Assembly: GCA_023376005.1 (NCBI GenBank)
Contig: CM042181.1
Coordinates: 17,091,412-17,155,411 of the forward strand
Source: Doryteuthis pealeii
Taxonomy: Eukaryota > Mollusca > Cephalopoda > Myopsida > Loliginidae
Direction: 5' to 3'
DNA length: 64,000 nucleotides
Numbering within the stretch: the stretch's first letter is position 1; the number at the start of each line of letters is the position of its first letter. The translations under genes and the position numbers were made by a program. This document shows positions 33,060-43,959 of this stretch, one piece after another. The notes under the pieces are model-generated. The model saw only the letters and a program-made list of their open reading frames with translations. It had not been told where the DNA came from and ran no database searches.

Positions 33060-34130
33060 AAATTTTTAAAATATATATACTAGACAAAACGTGGCCCGTT
33101 GGGTCATCCATTCAGCTCTGGGTAGATAAGTGAGATTATGGAAAAGTGAGTATGCAAAGTAATAAAATTATATACCGATGAGGTAATCAAGAGATACAAG
33201 AGAGGAAAAAGTGATAGACAGAAAGTAAAGTAAGAGATTGGTCATACACACACAACACATAATATATATACACACTTTACAAAATGTGACCCATTGGGTC
33301 CATCATTCAGCTCTGGGTAGATAATTTGAGATTAAGGAAAAGGAAGTTAGCATAGCGGAATAAAAAATTTTAAATACGGCCGGACGAAACCTTAAAATCA
33401 TTTTGTTAGTTTTTCTAAGAAAGGAAATGTTGACCTCATTTAAGCTATGGGTTGCTGGTTGTAAATTTAACATAGAAATACTTTATTCTCCCGGCTCTCT
33501 CTCTCTCTCTTTCTCCAAGAAACTAACATTATATAACGAGGAGTTAGTCAGAGATATCATAGAGGGGAAGAAAGAGTAGACACAGAGTAAAGTAAGAGAT
33601 TGGTCGGTTTTGGACTTAATTGCAAATTATGACTAATTAGAACCAATTAAACAGAATTTTTTCCAACATAATTCAATCCTAAAAGTAAGGAATAAATTAG
33701 TATAATTTTTGTGTCATTAAATAAATAGGAAAAAGTCTTAGGGAACCAAAGTTGATTCGCTCAGCTTTAGTATAACAATATAGATATATATATATGTCAT
33801 AAATTTACATATCTACTATGAATTATATATTAATTCATTAGTTATTATTTATTACATTTATTAAGGATTTGTAAAGAATTTTGTATAAATGTATAAGTGT
33901 TGCATCAACACAGGAGAATGCATTGTGAATGTACAGGATGTAGTACTTTCATTTTTTGGAAACAACAATCTAGGGGCATTTAAATCTGTATACTACATTA
34001 GTCTCATTAAGACGACTTGTCTGGGGAGATGAGTTGTTGCGGATAACAAGAATAGTGGTTTTAAATTATATATATATATTATGAGGACCAGGATTTTTAG
34101 GAATGTTTTACTAAAATGTTATATATACAT
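33060..34130. other. A/T-rich DNA with a duplicated ~120-bp segment
   Basis: ACAAAACGTGGCCCGTTGGG (33084) recurs as ACAAAATGTGACCCATTGGG (33278), each followed by CATTCAGCTCTGGGTAGATA. No gene found. Confidence 0.5.
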
Positions 34131-34322
34131 ATAATATATATAATATATATATTATATATATAAACATTTGGATGTTTGTTTGAGAAGCATTGTTGAATAA
34201 AGTATTAATTATTATATTTTGTCTTGAAGGCAATTACAATGCGTATGTATCGCATAAAATTCAATAATTATAGAAAATAATCATGACAAGTGAATCTCGG
34301 CAAAGGATCGCCGGTGTGTAGA

Positions 34323-34378
34323 ACATCGTACAGACTGTTTCAACTTTATTAAGTCTCATCAACAATGTATACTAACGA
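34323..34378 (-). ncRNA. Hammerhead, family F, mutated core
   Basis: Minus strand: stem I ACATTG/CGATGT (one G-U); TTGATGA in place of CTGATGA (C3 to U); stem II GACTT/AAGTT with a G-U closing pair; GAAA; stem III ACA/TGT; triplet GUA. The C3 change should inactivate or weaken it. Confidence 0.65.
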
Positions 34379-34456
34379 TTCCCTCCGACAGAAATCGAAA
34401 CTGGGACTTCAGCAGGCATAGTCAGAGACTATACTGTTGGAGGGAATCATTAGTAT

Positions 34457-34502
34457 ACATCGCTGATGAGACTTAATAAAGTCGAAACAGTCTGTATAAT
34501 GT
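34457..34502 (+). ncRNA. Hammerhead ribozyme, family F
   Basis: CTGATGA at 34463-34469; stem II GACTT(AATA)AAGTC; GAAA at 34484-34487; stem III ACA(GTC)TGT; GUA triplet ending at 34496. Stem I ACATCG faces TAATGT with one mismatch and one wobble; the consensus partner CGATGT is intact at 37887-37892. Confidence 0.85.
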
Positions 34503-34674
34503 TCTACACACCGAACACAATTCTTTGCCAAGATTCACTTGTCATGAATTTTATGCGATATATGCATTGTAATTGCCTTCAAGCAAAATATAAATAATAA
34601 TATATACTTTATTCAACAATGCTTTCTAAAAAACAAACATCCAAAAAATGTTATATATATAGTAAAAAGTAAGT

Positions 34675-34923
34675 AAAGTCGTTGGGGCGGCCTAAAGTCG
34701 GTATCAGCCAATCAGCAAGGAGTCTATCCCCTTTTCACTAGTGCTAGACCAAGGAGATTGTTTTAGTATCTGGGTGGAGCGCGGCCACACTACCATCAGC
34801 TCCTTACTTTACCTGCACAGACTCCTGTGCTACTCATATGCTGGAGTTGGCGAGGACCGTATCGAACTAAGGACCTTTTGGTTTCTAGCCGAACACTCTA
34901 CCGACTGAGCTAACCCGACCCAT
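34675..34923 (-). mobile_element. tRNA-derived SINE, family S1
   Basis: Minus-strand head GTTAGCTCAGTCGGTAGAG at 34900-34918, body as at 28262. Flanked by (TA)n at 34925. Confidence 0.83.
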
Positions 34924-35254
34924 TATAATATATATATATATATGAGACAGAGAGAAAGAGAGAACAGATATTTTGTTTTTGGTGCTTTGATTTGTGAAAT
35001 AAACAAAAAGAACTGTGATTTGTGTGCATTGAAATGGTCATGGGTCAAAAACGAAACACAGTACGATGGTTAAAGGGTGAGAATTGATTTCAGACGAGAA
35101 GTGACAACAACAAATAAAAAACAATCACAATGACGTTATTTGGGGACTAAAAAAGATTTCAGAAAAAATTAATGAATAAATAAATAAATAAAAAAATTGT
35201 TTTGATTCTCAAATTTGCTTCCAGTAGAGCAATTTTAAATTCAAGGGAAGGAAT

Positions 35255-35780
35255 TTCACTCTCTCTCTCTCTCACTCACTCTCTTCTCTCACTCACTCAT
35301 TCTCTCTCTCTCTCTCCACTCTTTCTCACACTCACTCATTCTCTCTCTCTCACTCTCTCTCTCTCTCACTCTCTCTCTCTCCAATCACCATTTCTCTCTC
35401 TCTCACTCATTCTCTCTCTCTTCTCACCACTCATTCTCTCTCTCTCTCTCTCACTCACTCATTCTCTCTCTCTCTCTCACTCACTCATTCTCTCTCTCTC
35501 ACTCATTCTTTCTCTCTCTCTCTCCTCCTCATTCTCTCTCTCTCCTCTCTCACTCACTCATTCTCTCTCTCTCTCTCACTCACTCATTCTCTCTCTCTTC
35601 TCTCTCTCACTCACTCATTCTCTCTCTCTCTCTCACTCCTATTCTCTCTCTCTCTCTCACTCCTCTTCTCTCTCTCTCTCCTCTCTCTTATATATTTATA
35701 TATATATATATATATATAATGTGTGTGTGTGTGTGTGTGTGTTGTATGTAGATAAACACGGGATGTTGTATAAAATAGAT
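35255..35780 (+). repeat. CTCACTCATT/(CT)n tract then (TA)n, (TG)n
   Basis: CTCTCTCTCACTCACTCATT-type repeats, then TA at 35692-35718 and TG at 35721-35742. Frames are artefacts. Confidence 0.94.
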
Positions 35781-36071
35781 GTTTATTGTGGGTAGTGATG
35801 TTTGACATGTATAACGTTTCGGTTTCTTAGACCTTCTTCAGGACAGTGGATTGAGTTCTTACTTCAACAGTGAACATTTTCATACCTGGTGAATTAGGAG
35901 GTGGTCAGTTGTTGGTGTTAGCAGAGGTTGGGAGTGGGAGTTCTATTATTTTAAAAATTTTTTGCTGAGTATTGGCTTGCTGTCTCTTTTGGTCTATAGC
36001 TGTTTTGTGAAGGCGATTCTTGGGTATGGAGAAATATTAAGGAAGCTGGATCTACAATTAACATTAATATA

Positions 36072-36102
<31 letters not shown>

Positions 36103-36204
36103 GTAAAAATGGAAAAGGAATTGATCGATAATATGAGGAAAAATGAGTAAGGAAAAGAAATGTAAATGGATAAATGAATTTAATCGATATCACATTAATC
36201 GATA

Positions 36205-36284
36205 TCACTTACCATGTGTTTCGTGCAGTTTATGGTGTTGAAAATATTTCGCACACATACAAGAATCGACCTTCATCAGAGTGA
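36205..36284 (-). ncRNA. Hammerhead, family C, minus arm (decayed)
   Basis: Minus strand keeps TCACT/AGTGA stem I, CTGATGA and GAAA, but stem II closes as GGTC/GCAC and stem III has lost one base (ACACATGGT). Confidence 0.6.
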
Positions 36285-36319
36285 ACATTTATTTTGAATG
36301 TTGAATTCAAAAGAAATGT

Positions 36320-36402
36320 TCACTCTGATGAAGGTCGATTCTTGTCATGTGTGCGAAATATTTTCACACACATAAAACTGACCGAAACACATGTGTAAGT
36401 GA
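36320..36402 (+). ncRNA. Hammerhead ribozyme, family C, plus arm
   Basis: As 7390-7470: TCACT/AGTGA, CTGATGA plus A, GGTC/GACC closing a long insert, GAAA, ACACATGTGT, triplet GUA with H17 at 36397. Confidence 0.76.
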
Positions 36403-36453
36403 TATCGATTAAATTCATTTTATCCATTTACATTTCTTTTCCTTACTCATTTT

Positions 36454-36497
<44 letters not shown>

Positions 36498-37039
36498 GAG
36501 ATTTATCCAAAACTTGGTAGTAAGGGATGATTCTATATGTGATTTCTAAGTCCACTGCATTAATATTGATGATCCAGTATGTATAAATACAGCGAATCTT
36601 TAAATCACTGAAGAGAGCTCAATGTATAATAACCTTGATTATATACAGAGTGGGTAAAAGTATCCAATTGACTGGTAAATAGGGGATAATTCTATTTGGG
36701 ATCATCTTTATCCTCTGTACATCCACAATGCAACCCCATTGTATGCACACCTATAGACTTATACAAGGATTATTTCAAATCCCTAAGAAGCTCAATGTAC
36801 GATAATCAATAAATTAATTATTATATAGTCTATTTTCTTGGTTATTATATAATTGACTGTCTGATGAAACTGGGCTCATTTATTGAGTTTCAGTTGAAAT
36901 AAATTTATAATACCCAAATGATGGTGTGCTAAGTTTTTCTATTAAAAGTATATATATATATATATATTATATATATAATATATATATGGTTGTGGTTTGG
37001 TTTGGTTTGGTTGGCATCCTTCCGTCTACTAAATACAAT

Positions 37040-37445
37040 GGTGTAGTTCCCCTTTTTTTTTTTTTTTTCGCAACTGCGGGAGTGGTTGAGCGGTACAATT
37101 TTGAATAGCAATATCTGGAGTCTCTGGTGCAGTGACTGCGAACACTTCGGGTGGCCAGGTTGGATGCCTTCGTTAGTTCCGTCAATGTGGTGCAGAGTGG
37201 CATCTTTTCTCCTGGCACCCTCTCTCCTGGCACCCCTCCTGCGTTGTTGCTTGGAAACCACACTGTGTCCCTGGATGGGTGCAAGATGCAATGTCTGCAG
37301 ATGCGCCAGTGTAACACACGCAAGACCTTGTCAAGCTATGCTGAAGTCGCCTCCGATTTTTGTTCCTGTATTAAGGGGACAATGGTAGCGTCCAGCTTGT
37401 CCCGGGGGATGTGTCCATGTTCCCAGCAACTGCAGAGTCGTTAGT
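37040..37445. other. Unassigned G+C-richer block
   Basis: About 400 bp of unusually balanced composition (TCCTGGCACCCTCTCTCCTGG, GGATGGGTGCAAGATGCAAT) between TA tracts. Four overlapping 60-120 codon frames on both strands have no recognisable family pattern. Possibly part of an unplaced repeat. Confidence 0.35.
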
Positions 37446-37465
37446 GTAGTGGTTGAAGCAGTGCT

Positions 37466-37504
<39 letters not shown>

Positions 37505-37764
37505 ATATTATTTATCTTCTATAATTATCAATTTTATGTGATATGTGCATTGTAATTGCCTTCAAGCAAAAATATAAATATCAATATATACTTTAATCAC
37601 CAATGCTTCTAAAAAAATAACAAACATCCCAAAATCTTATTTCCTTCGCCGAAGAGCATAAAGCACTGGTTTGTTTTTACTTAACGTTCCCTTGCCTCAT
37701 ATGGTAGAGACGTCCTAGTATCATTGACAAGTTAATTTCGCAGGAATTTCTCGGTGCTGTATCG

Positions 37765-37830
37765 GTGGCCGAGGCGGTATAGTTTCTGACTATCCTGCTG
37801 AAGTCCCGGTTTCTGATTCTTGTCGGAGCG
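37765..37830 (+). other. tRNA-like segment upstream of family F hammerhead
   Basis: GGTGGCCGAGGCGG is an excellent A box (Leu/Ser-type D arm); AAGTCCCGGTTTCTGATTC is a degenerate B box. It ends about 14 bases before the ribozyme's stem I. Confidence 0.6.
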
Positions 37831-37843
37831 AAATCGTTAGTAT

Positions 37844-37892
37844 ACACTCGCTGATGAGACTTAATAAAGTCGAAACAGCTGCTGTACGATGT
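37844..37892 (+). ncRNA. Hammerhead ribozyme, family F
   Basis: Stem I ACACTCG faces CGATGT with one bulged C; CTGATGA at 37851-37857; stem II GACTT(AATA)AAGTC; GAAA at 37872-37875; stem III ACAG(CTG)CTGT; triplet GUA with H17 at 37886. Confidence 0.85.
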
Positions 37893-38352
37893 TTACACGC
37901 CGAGTAATTCTTTGCGAGATTCACTTGTCAATATTATTTATCTTCTATGATTATCGGAATTTTATGCGATATGCGCATTGTAATTGCCTTCAAGCAAAAA
38001 ATATAATATTAATATATTATATTTATATATATATATATATAATTTTAAAACACCTAACCTTGTTATCCACAACTCATCTCCCCAGACAAATGCATCTTAA
38101 TGAGACTAATGTAGTATAAGATTTAAATGCCCCTTAGATTGTTGTTTCCCAAAAAACGAAAGTACTTAACATCAGTTTTACCTCAATGACTTTGTCACAC
38201 CGTTTGACTCTTCATATGTCAGATAATAGCTCCAATTTCACAACGTCTAAAATTACATGCATGCTCCCACTCTAATTAACAAAAATCCTAACGGAAAATA
38301 CGCACATTTTGCACAAACAAAAAAACAAACAAAAACTCCAAATACTAGAAGC

Positions 38353-38393
<41 letters not shown>

Positions 38394-38731
38394 TGTGTGT
38401 GTGTGTGTGTGTGTGTATTTAGGCAGCATTTTTCTGTAGGCATATATTGTTAAATAATGCAGCCATTTTCTGTCTGCAAGTCTTGTCCTTGTTTTTTCAT
38501 ATTGCCGGATTATTTTTATAATATCTGGCGAGAATTGGCTGATGTATTCGCCATATGTCATACACGTGTACTTTCTAGAAGACTTACAATGCACTTACAG
38601 ACAATAGCTCAACACCTAAAATCACACTTATGTCCCAACAATAAATTCCGGAAATACTAATGATAACACTACCATTATAGAAACACAATCATGAAACAAC
38701 GATTAAAAATCTTAGAAGCACTTCATATTAG

Positions 38732-38732
38732 N
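38732..38732. other. Ambiguous base (N)
   Basis: Single N in the assembly, in otherwise ordinary sequence. Confidence 1.
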
Positions 38733-39124
38733 TTCTTCTACCCTCACTTCTTCTTCTTCTCTCCACCCCCACCCCACCCCAATTCTTCATCATTTACCAT
38801 TTTCTTCAGTTCCTTTCAGACTCTCAATATCCTGACAACACCCCATTCTCACCCCCGCCCTGTCTGAACACCGTTATTGGTGTGCATCTGACAGATCATC
38901 TTCTCCGCTATATTTTAAGGCGCAAAAACCAGGCCTCCTCCCCTCCACCTTAATGTAAAAAGGAAACCATCTAGTCAACCCTTTATGGCAGCATTAGAAA
39001 ATTACTCTAAGTACTTGTTATTATTTCTGCCTTCCACAGACAACTTCAAACATGTGGGGCTGATTTTAAAGTAGAGACCCTCACGTACACAAATTTTATA
39101 CCAGTTAAGAATAGTCAGTAGAGT

Positions 39125-39515
39125 ATTGGCCTAGGAATCGCTAATATATATATAATGTTCAATTCCTAGACGAAGCTGTTGCATTTCACATAGCGCTAAT
39201 TACCCTTGGGAAAGTATGAATCCATATATTCTCCCTCCAGCTATGGGGTTAAATAGTAGGGCAGACTGGGCCCTTCAACCTTGGGTAGGTAACCAGTCTA
39301 GGAGAGGGATAACTCTTGAATTCAAAATTCCTGAGGTCGGGCGTTGATTGGGTTTGTGGCAACCCTTGATGCACCAATTCTTTCCTATCGACTGTTGCCA
39401 AAAAGTGTGAATGGTCCAATACAAGCCTTCACCACTATAAAAAACAAATCACTGTGTGGGTGTTCATTGTGTGTGTGAAACCCTCATGTGTCGAAAATCG
39501 ACGAGAGAGTCCATA
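39125..39515 (+). mobile_element. SINE family S2, composite copy
   Basis: GCATTTCACATAGCGCTAAT, CTTCAACCTTGGGTAGGTAA, GGCGTTGATTGGG-type and tail GTCGAAAATCGACGAGAG. Collinear with 5940-6300. Confidence 0.72.
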
Positions 39516-39551
39516 ATATAATGTAGTGTGTGTTTGTATCTATTATAATTA

Positions 39552-40195
39552 CTAGCAAATATATGCCACCTGCGGATGCAAGTATTTAAGTTTTATATAA
39601 TAAAATATCATATTAAGTTAGAAAGGCTAATGAAACTGAATAAGAATACAGATAAAAAGATTTGGAACGGAGGGGGTATGATTGAAAAATAGAACAACTT
39701 TGAAACTAACTCTTCCAATCATTTTTCCATTACCCTACTTTCATTGGTAAATTTTCCTAATTTATCTATTTAGTTTAAAATAGGAAGTAAAGAATAATAT
39801 ACAGTTATCTCTTCTTGTAAATAGATTACTTTTAAGATTCATCCCCAAGATTTTGCTTCATATCAATATAAGATAAAACCAAACAATTAAAGAAATCAAT
39901 AATAATAAGCACATATTTATTAAAATCAATTTTTTAAGATCAATATGCAAATTAGTCTTCCCATTCACACTGTAAACCACTATTTTGTTTATATATATAA
40001 ATACAACTGCATGTTATTAGTATGTTAGATATGGTCAACAGTCTTAATGATGGAAAACAATTTTATTAATAATTGATGTTTAAATTAAAATAAAATCATG
40101 GAGAATGTGATGAAATAACAAAGGGAATTGTGACTGAGTAGTGATATAGTTTCGGTTACAGGACAGACAAACACACAATCTCCATTATAATAAGA
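39552..40195 (-). mobile_element. Non-autonomous Helitron, family H1
   Basis: Minus strand from TCTTATTATAATGG at 40195 down to CTAG at 39552, about 644 bp, A before and T after. Terminal hairpin partly mutated. Confidence 0.82.
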
Positions 40196-40424
40196 TTATT
40201 CTCTAACCCTGCCAGACACTAAAATAGGTATTTTTCCATTTGTTATCAATCTAGTGTCGGATACACTTTTGATATAATATAACTGATTTTTGTACAAAAT
40301 CAAAAGATAAAAAATAATCTGCAATTATTCTGCCATTTTATATGAAGATATCTTAATTCTAAAAGTGAAACAATCTGATTAGCGTTTTCATTTTAAAAAA
40401 AGAAAAAAAAAAAAGGGAATTGAT

Positions 40425-40680
40425 GTTAAACTCTATCTGATGGTGAGGTTCCAGTTCTGGAGATCTGGGAAAGTGGAGCACCCCTTCTTCACCATGCTCC
40501 CTGGTTCACTCTGACCTGGAGTGGTAGTACATGTTAGGAGCCATCAATGGGTTGAATAGAAAAAAAAAGAGTTTATAAAAAAATTGAGTATCCATTAAGA
40601 ATGAATTCATTTCAAAACTTTGCCGACATTAAATGACCTGCTGAGGTTGATATGCTGTTAAAACAAAACAAAAAACAAAC
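40425..40680 (+). mobile_element. SINE family S3
   Basis: TTAAACTCTATCTGATGGTG, GGTTCCAGTTCTGGAG, and tail AATGACCTGCTGAGGTTGAT. Confidence 0.72.
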
Positions 40681-40746
40681 AATATATATATAATATATAT
40701 TATATATCTTTGAAAGGAAGAAAAATTTGCAAATTATTGATGATTA

Positions 40747-40837
40747 TCCATCTGATGAGACTTGATTTTGGGAGCTTTGTTAAATCAACTTAGATTTATA
40801 AAGTTCCTAATTTTGGTCGAAAATAAATTATTATGGA
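40747..40837 (+). ncRNA. Hammerhead ribozyme, family J, extended stem II
   Basis: Stem I TCCAT/ATGGA (5 bp); CTGATGA at 40752-40758; stem II opens GAC and closes GTC around ~55 bases of partly paired sequence; GAAA at 40819-40822; stem III ATAA/TTAT with one extra A in register. Partner copy at 32858. Confidence 0.6.
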
Positions 40838-41438
40838 ATAACGGTGTTGAGTTTTTCCTTCTTTTCAAAGATAAATATTGCTCTGTATATAATCTAAAAA
40901 AGTTTATTATACATTGAGCTCTCTGTAGTGATTTAAAGATTCACTGTATTATACATACTGGATCATACAATAATAATGCAGTGTGTCTTAGAAATCACAT
41001 ATAGAATCATCCCTTAATACCAAGTTTTGGATACTCTCAATCTATATATATATATATAATATATAATGTGTGAATTTAACTTTTGAAAAATGGTCTTCCT
41101 CACGAGCAACATAGACGGGAAAGAAAAATATCCGTTAAAAGACTGTTTACAAAACGAACACTATATTCAACTGCTGAAAAATATATATATGAAAATATAT
41201 ATATGAAAATATATATTCAACTGCTGAAAATTTTTAAAATTTTCTGTCAGCAAATTACATGACATCATTTGTTTTTTCAAAAATATTTCATTACTGTCGG
41301 ATTAATTTTCCATCTATTTTTCATTATTTGTCCAATGAAAAAACAATATATCTGGAATTTTACACCTTGAAGACTTTCATCAAAAACTCTACGGACTATC
41401 AACACCCAAGAATTTGGAACTTTAACATCTTTCTTCAA

Positions 41439-42081
41439 CTAGCAAATATATGCACCCTCCTAGGGTGCAAGTATTTAAGTTTTGATGAAATAAAATATCA
41501 TATTAAATTAGAAAGGCTTAATGAAAACTGACTAAGAATGCAGATAAAAAGATCTGCAACAGAGGGGGTATAAATCGAAAAATAGAACAACTTTGAAACT
41601 AACTATTCCATCATTTTCATTACTCCCCTCTTTCATTGGTAAATTTCCTAATTTAACTATTTAGTTAAAAATAGGAAGTAAAGGATAATATTACAGTTAT
41701 TTCTTCTTGTAAATAAATTCTTTTAAGATTTATCCACGAGATTTTTGTTTATATTTCTTAAGATAAAACCAAAAACAATTAGAAATCAATAATACCAAGC
41801 ACAATATTATTAAAATAAAATTTTAAATATCAATATGCAAATTAGCCTTCTCTTCAAACTGTAAACCGCTATTTTGTTGTATATATAAATACAATTGCAT
41901 GTTATTAGTACGTAGATATGGTCAACAGTATTAATAATGTAAAACATTTTATTAATAACTGAAGGTTTAAAAGAATGAAATCATGGAGAATTTGACGTAA
42001 ATAATTAAGGGAATGTGACTTTGAGTTATAATATAGTTTCGGTTACAGACAGAAAAACACACAATCTCCATTATAATAAGA
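41439..42081 (-). mobile_element. Non-autonomous Helitron, family H1, nested
   Basis: 643 bp, minus strand TCTTATTATAATGG (42081) to CTAG (41439). The 3' hairpin keeps GCACCC and AGGGTGC. Inserted inside a family K fold-back element (41060-42460), so it is younger than that element. Confidence 0.87.
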
Positions 42082-42346
42082 TACACTGTGGACTTTGTAT
42101 ATTTATTAACAGCTGAAATATATCCTAAACAATTTTGATACCCACTTTTACCAACTTTTATATAATTTTTACTCTTTGAGTTTTACTATTTAAACTATAA
42201 TGCTTCTGATTTTTTAAAATTAAAAATAAAATTTATTTTATTTTTAATACAGAACACGTATTTTAAAAACATTTTTCAGCAGTTGAATATAGCGTTTCGT
42301 TTTTGTAAACAGTCTTTTAACGGATATTTTTCTTTTCCCGTCTATG

Positions 42347-42406
42347 TTGCTCGCTGATGAAGACCAAACTTATCGATTTGGTCGAAACAGATTTTTCTGT
42401 CAGCAA
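42347..42406 (+). ncRNA. Hammerhead-like, family K (2-nt insertion)
   Basis: CTGATGA at 42354-42360, extra A, stem II GACCAAA/TTTGGTC, GAAA, stem III ACAGA(TTTT)TCTGT, GUC. Stem I TTGCT/AGCAA is separated from the core by two extra bases, in this and the two 46.9-kb copies. Confidence 0.6.
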
Positions 42407-42819
42407 ATTACATGACATCATTTGTTTTTTCAAAATGTTAAATCTCATACTGCGGATATTTTCATATATAAATGTGTGTGTGTTCTTTATATCTACTATA
42501 ATTATTATTCTCTAACCCTGGCGGACACTAAATAGGTATTCCCTCCCCCATAAGTAATCGATCTAGTGTCTGATGCATATAAAATACAATACGACTGATT
42601 TTTGTATGAGATCAGAGATAAAAATTTATCCATAATTATTCTGCCATGTCACATGACAATGTCTTTAATTCTATAAGTGAAAAAGACTTGCTTAAGATTT
42701 TCATTTAAAAAGAAAAAATCAAAAAGAACAAATAGGAAAAAATAAAGTAGAATTTTAAAAATACAAAAAAAAAAAAAATTGGATCAGCTATTTTTTAAAC
42801 CACCAGGCTCTTGCTAGTA

Positions 42820-43018
42820 TGTGTGTGTGTGTGTGTTGTGTGGTGTGTGTGTATATATATGTGTGTGTATATCTATCAATCTATCTATCTATATATAATA
42901 TATAATATATATATATAGTGTCTATTTATCTATAACCTATTTAGTGTCTGGCAGGCGTTAGGGAATAATGATTATAGTAAATACTAACACAACCACTCTC
43001 TCTCTCTCTCTCAATATA

Positions 43019-43051
<33 letters not shown>

Positions 43052-43690
43052 ATGTGTGTTGTGTGTGGTGTATGCCAACAATACAATATATATGTATATA
43101 TGAAAGATGTGTTGTATTATATATATATATATAATTTTGAAAATTTGCTTTTGGAGCATTGTTAAGTATATCATTGTTTATATTGTTTGAAATAATTATC
43201 GAAATTTTATACGATATATGCATTGTAATGCCTCAAAAAATATAAACAATGATATTATATATATATATATATATAATATATTAAAATATTTCTGTAACTA
43301 TAGTAATTTATAAATCCATTCAGAGTTTATCAATATTGAATATTTGTGTTAAAAAATAAACGAATAATACAGTAAATTGTGTTATCTATTATATATATAT
43401 ATATATGTATAATATATATATATATATATAAATATAGGAATTATTAGCGTATTACTCATAATATGATATATGAATGTGTGTGTGTTATTATATATATATA
43501 TATATATATGAATGTGTGTGTCGTATATATATATGCATATATGAATGTGTGTGTGTGTATATATATATGCATATACATGAATGTGTGTGTGTATATATAT
43601 ATGTATATATGAAATGTGTGTGTGTGTATATATATATGTATATATGAATGTGTGTGTATATATGAATATATGAATGTATTATATATTGTG
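42820..43690. repeat. (TG)n/(TA)n microsatellite cluster
   Basis: Alternating TG, TA and TATG tracts, including GAATGTGTGTGTGTATATAT units at 43510-43690. A partial family F fold-back lies at 43135-43255. Confidence 0.88.
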
Positions 43691-43959
43691 TATATAGTAT
43701 TGTTGTTTGTATCTACTATAATTAGCATGCCCTAACCCTGGCAGACACAAGCGTTGGATATCTTAATTCTAAAAGTGAAAACCTTGCTTAAGGTTCATAT
43801 TAAAAGATTTTTTAAAAAATAACCAAAAAAAAAAAAGAAAAACCGTATCAGCTATTTTTAAACGCTGCCATTGTGCATATTGCAATGACCTGTTAATACC
43901 ACTGTTGCATTGTGGCCAGATGAAAAGCAATCGGAATATAATTAGGGACATTTCATTCC

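Larger units (their letters stand above)
34150..34655. mobile_element. Fold-back element, family F, two hammerheads
   Basis: Arms CATTTGGATGTTTGTTT and complement with CTTGAAGGCAATTACAATGC, between TA-rich tracts. Head-to-head ribozymes flank a central tRNA-like remnant (34380-34440). Confidence 0.85.
36105..36460. mobile_element. Fold-back element, family C, second copy
   Basis: Arms GAGGAAAAATGAGTAAGGAA and complement between TA tracts, carrying hammerheads on both strands. Confidence 0.85.
37500..38035. mobile_element. Family F elements, tandem/fold-back remnants
   Basis: Two copies of the outer family F sequence (ATTGTAATTGCCTTCAAGC at about 37548 and 37978) surround a tRNA-like head and hammerhead. 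Confidence 0.75.

Noticed and set aside
35800..35865. Hammerhead-like minus-strand motif CCTGAAGAAGGTC..ACCGAAACG
   Set aside because: Stem II GGT/ACC is possible, but the bases flanking the core and the NUH site cannot form stem I.
36929..37444. Protein-coding gene in the G+C-richer block
   Set aside because: Open frames on both strands and in several phases overlap, none with a recognisable motif or splice context.
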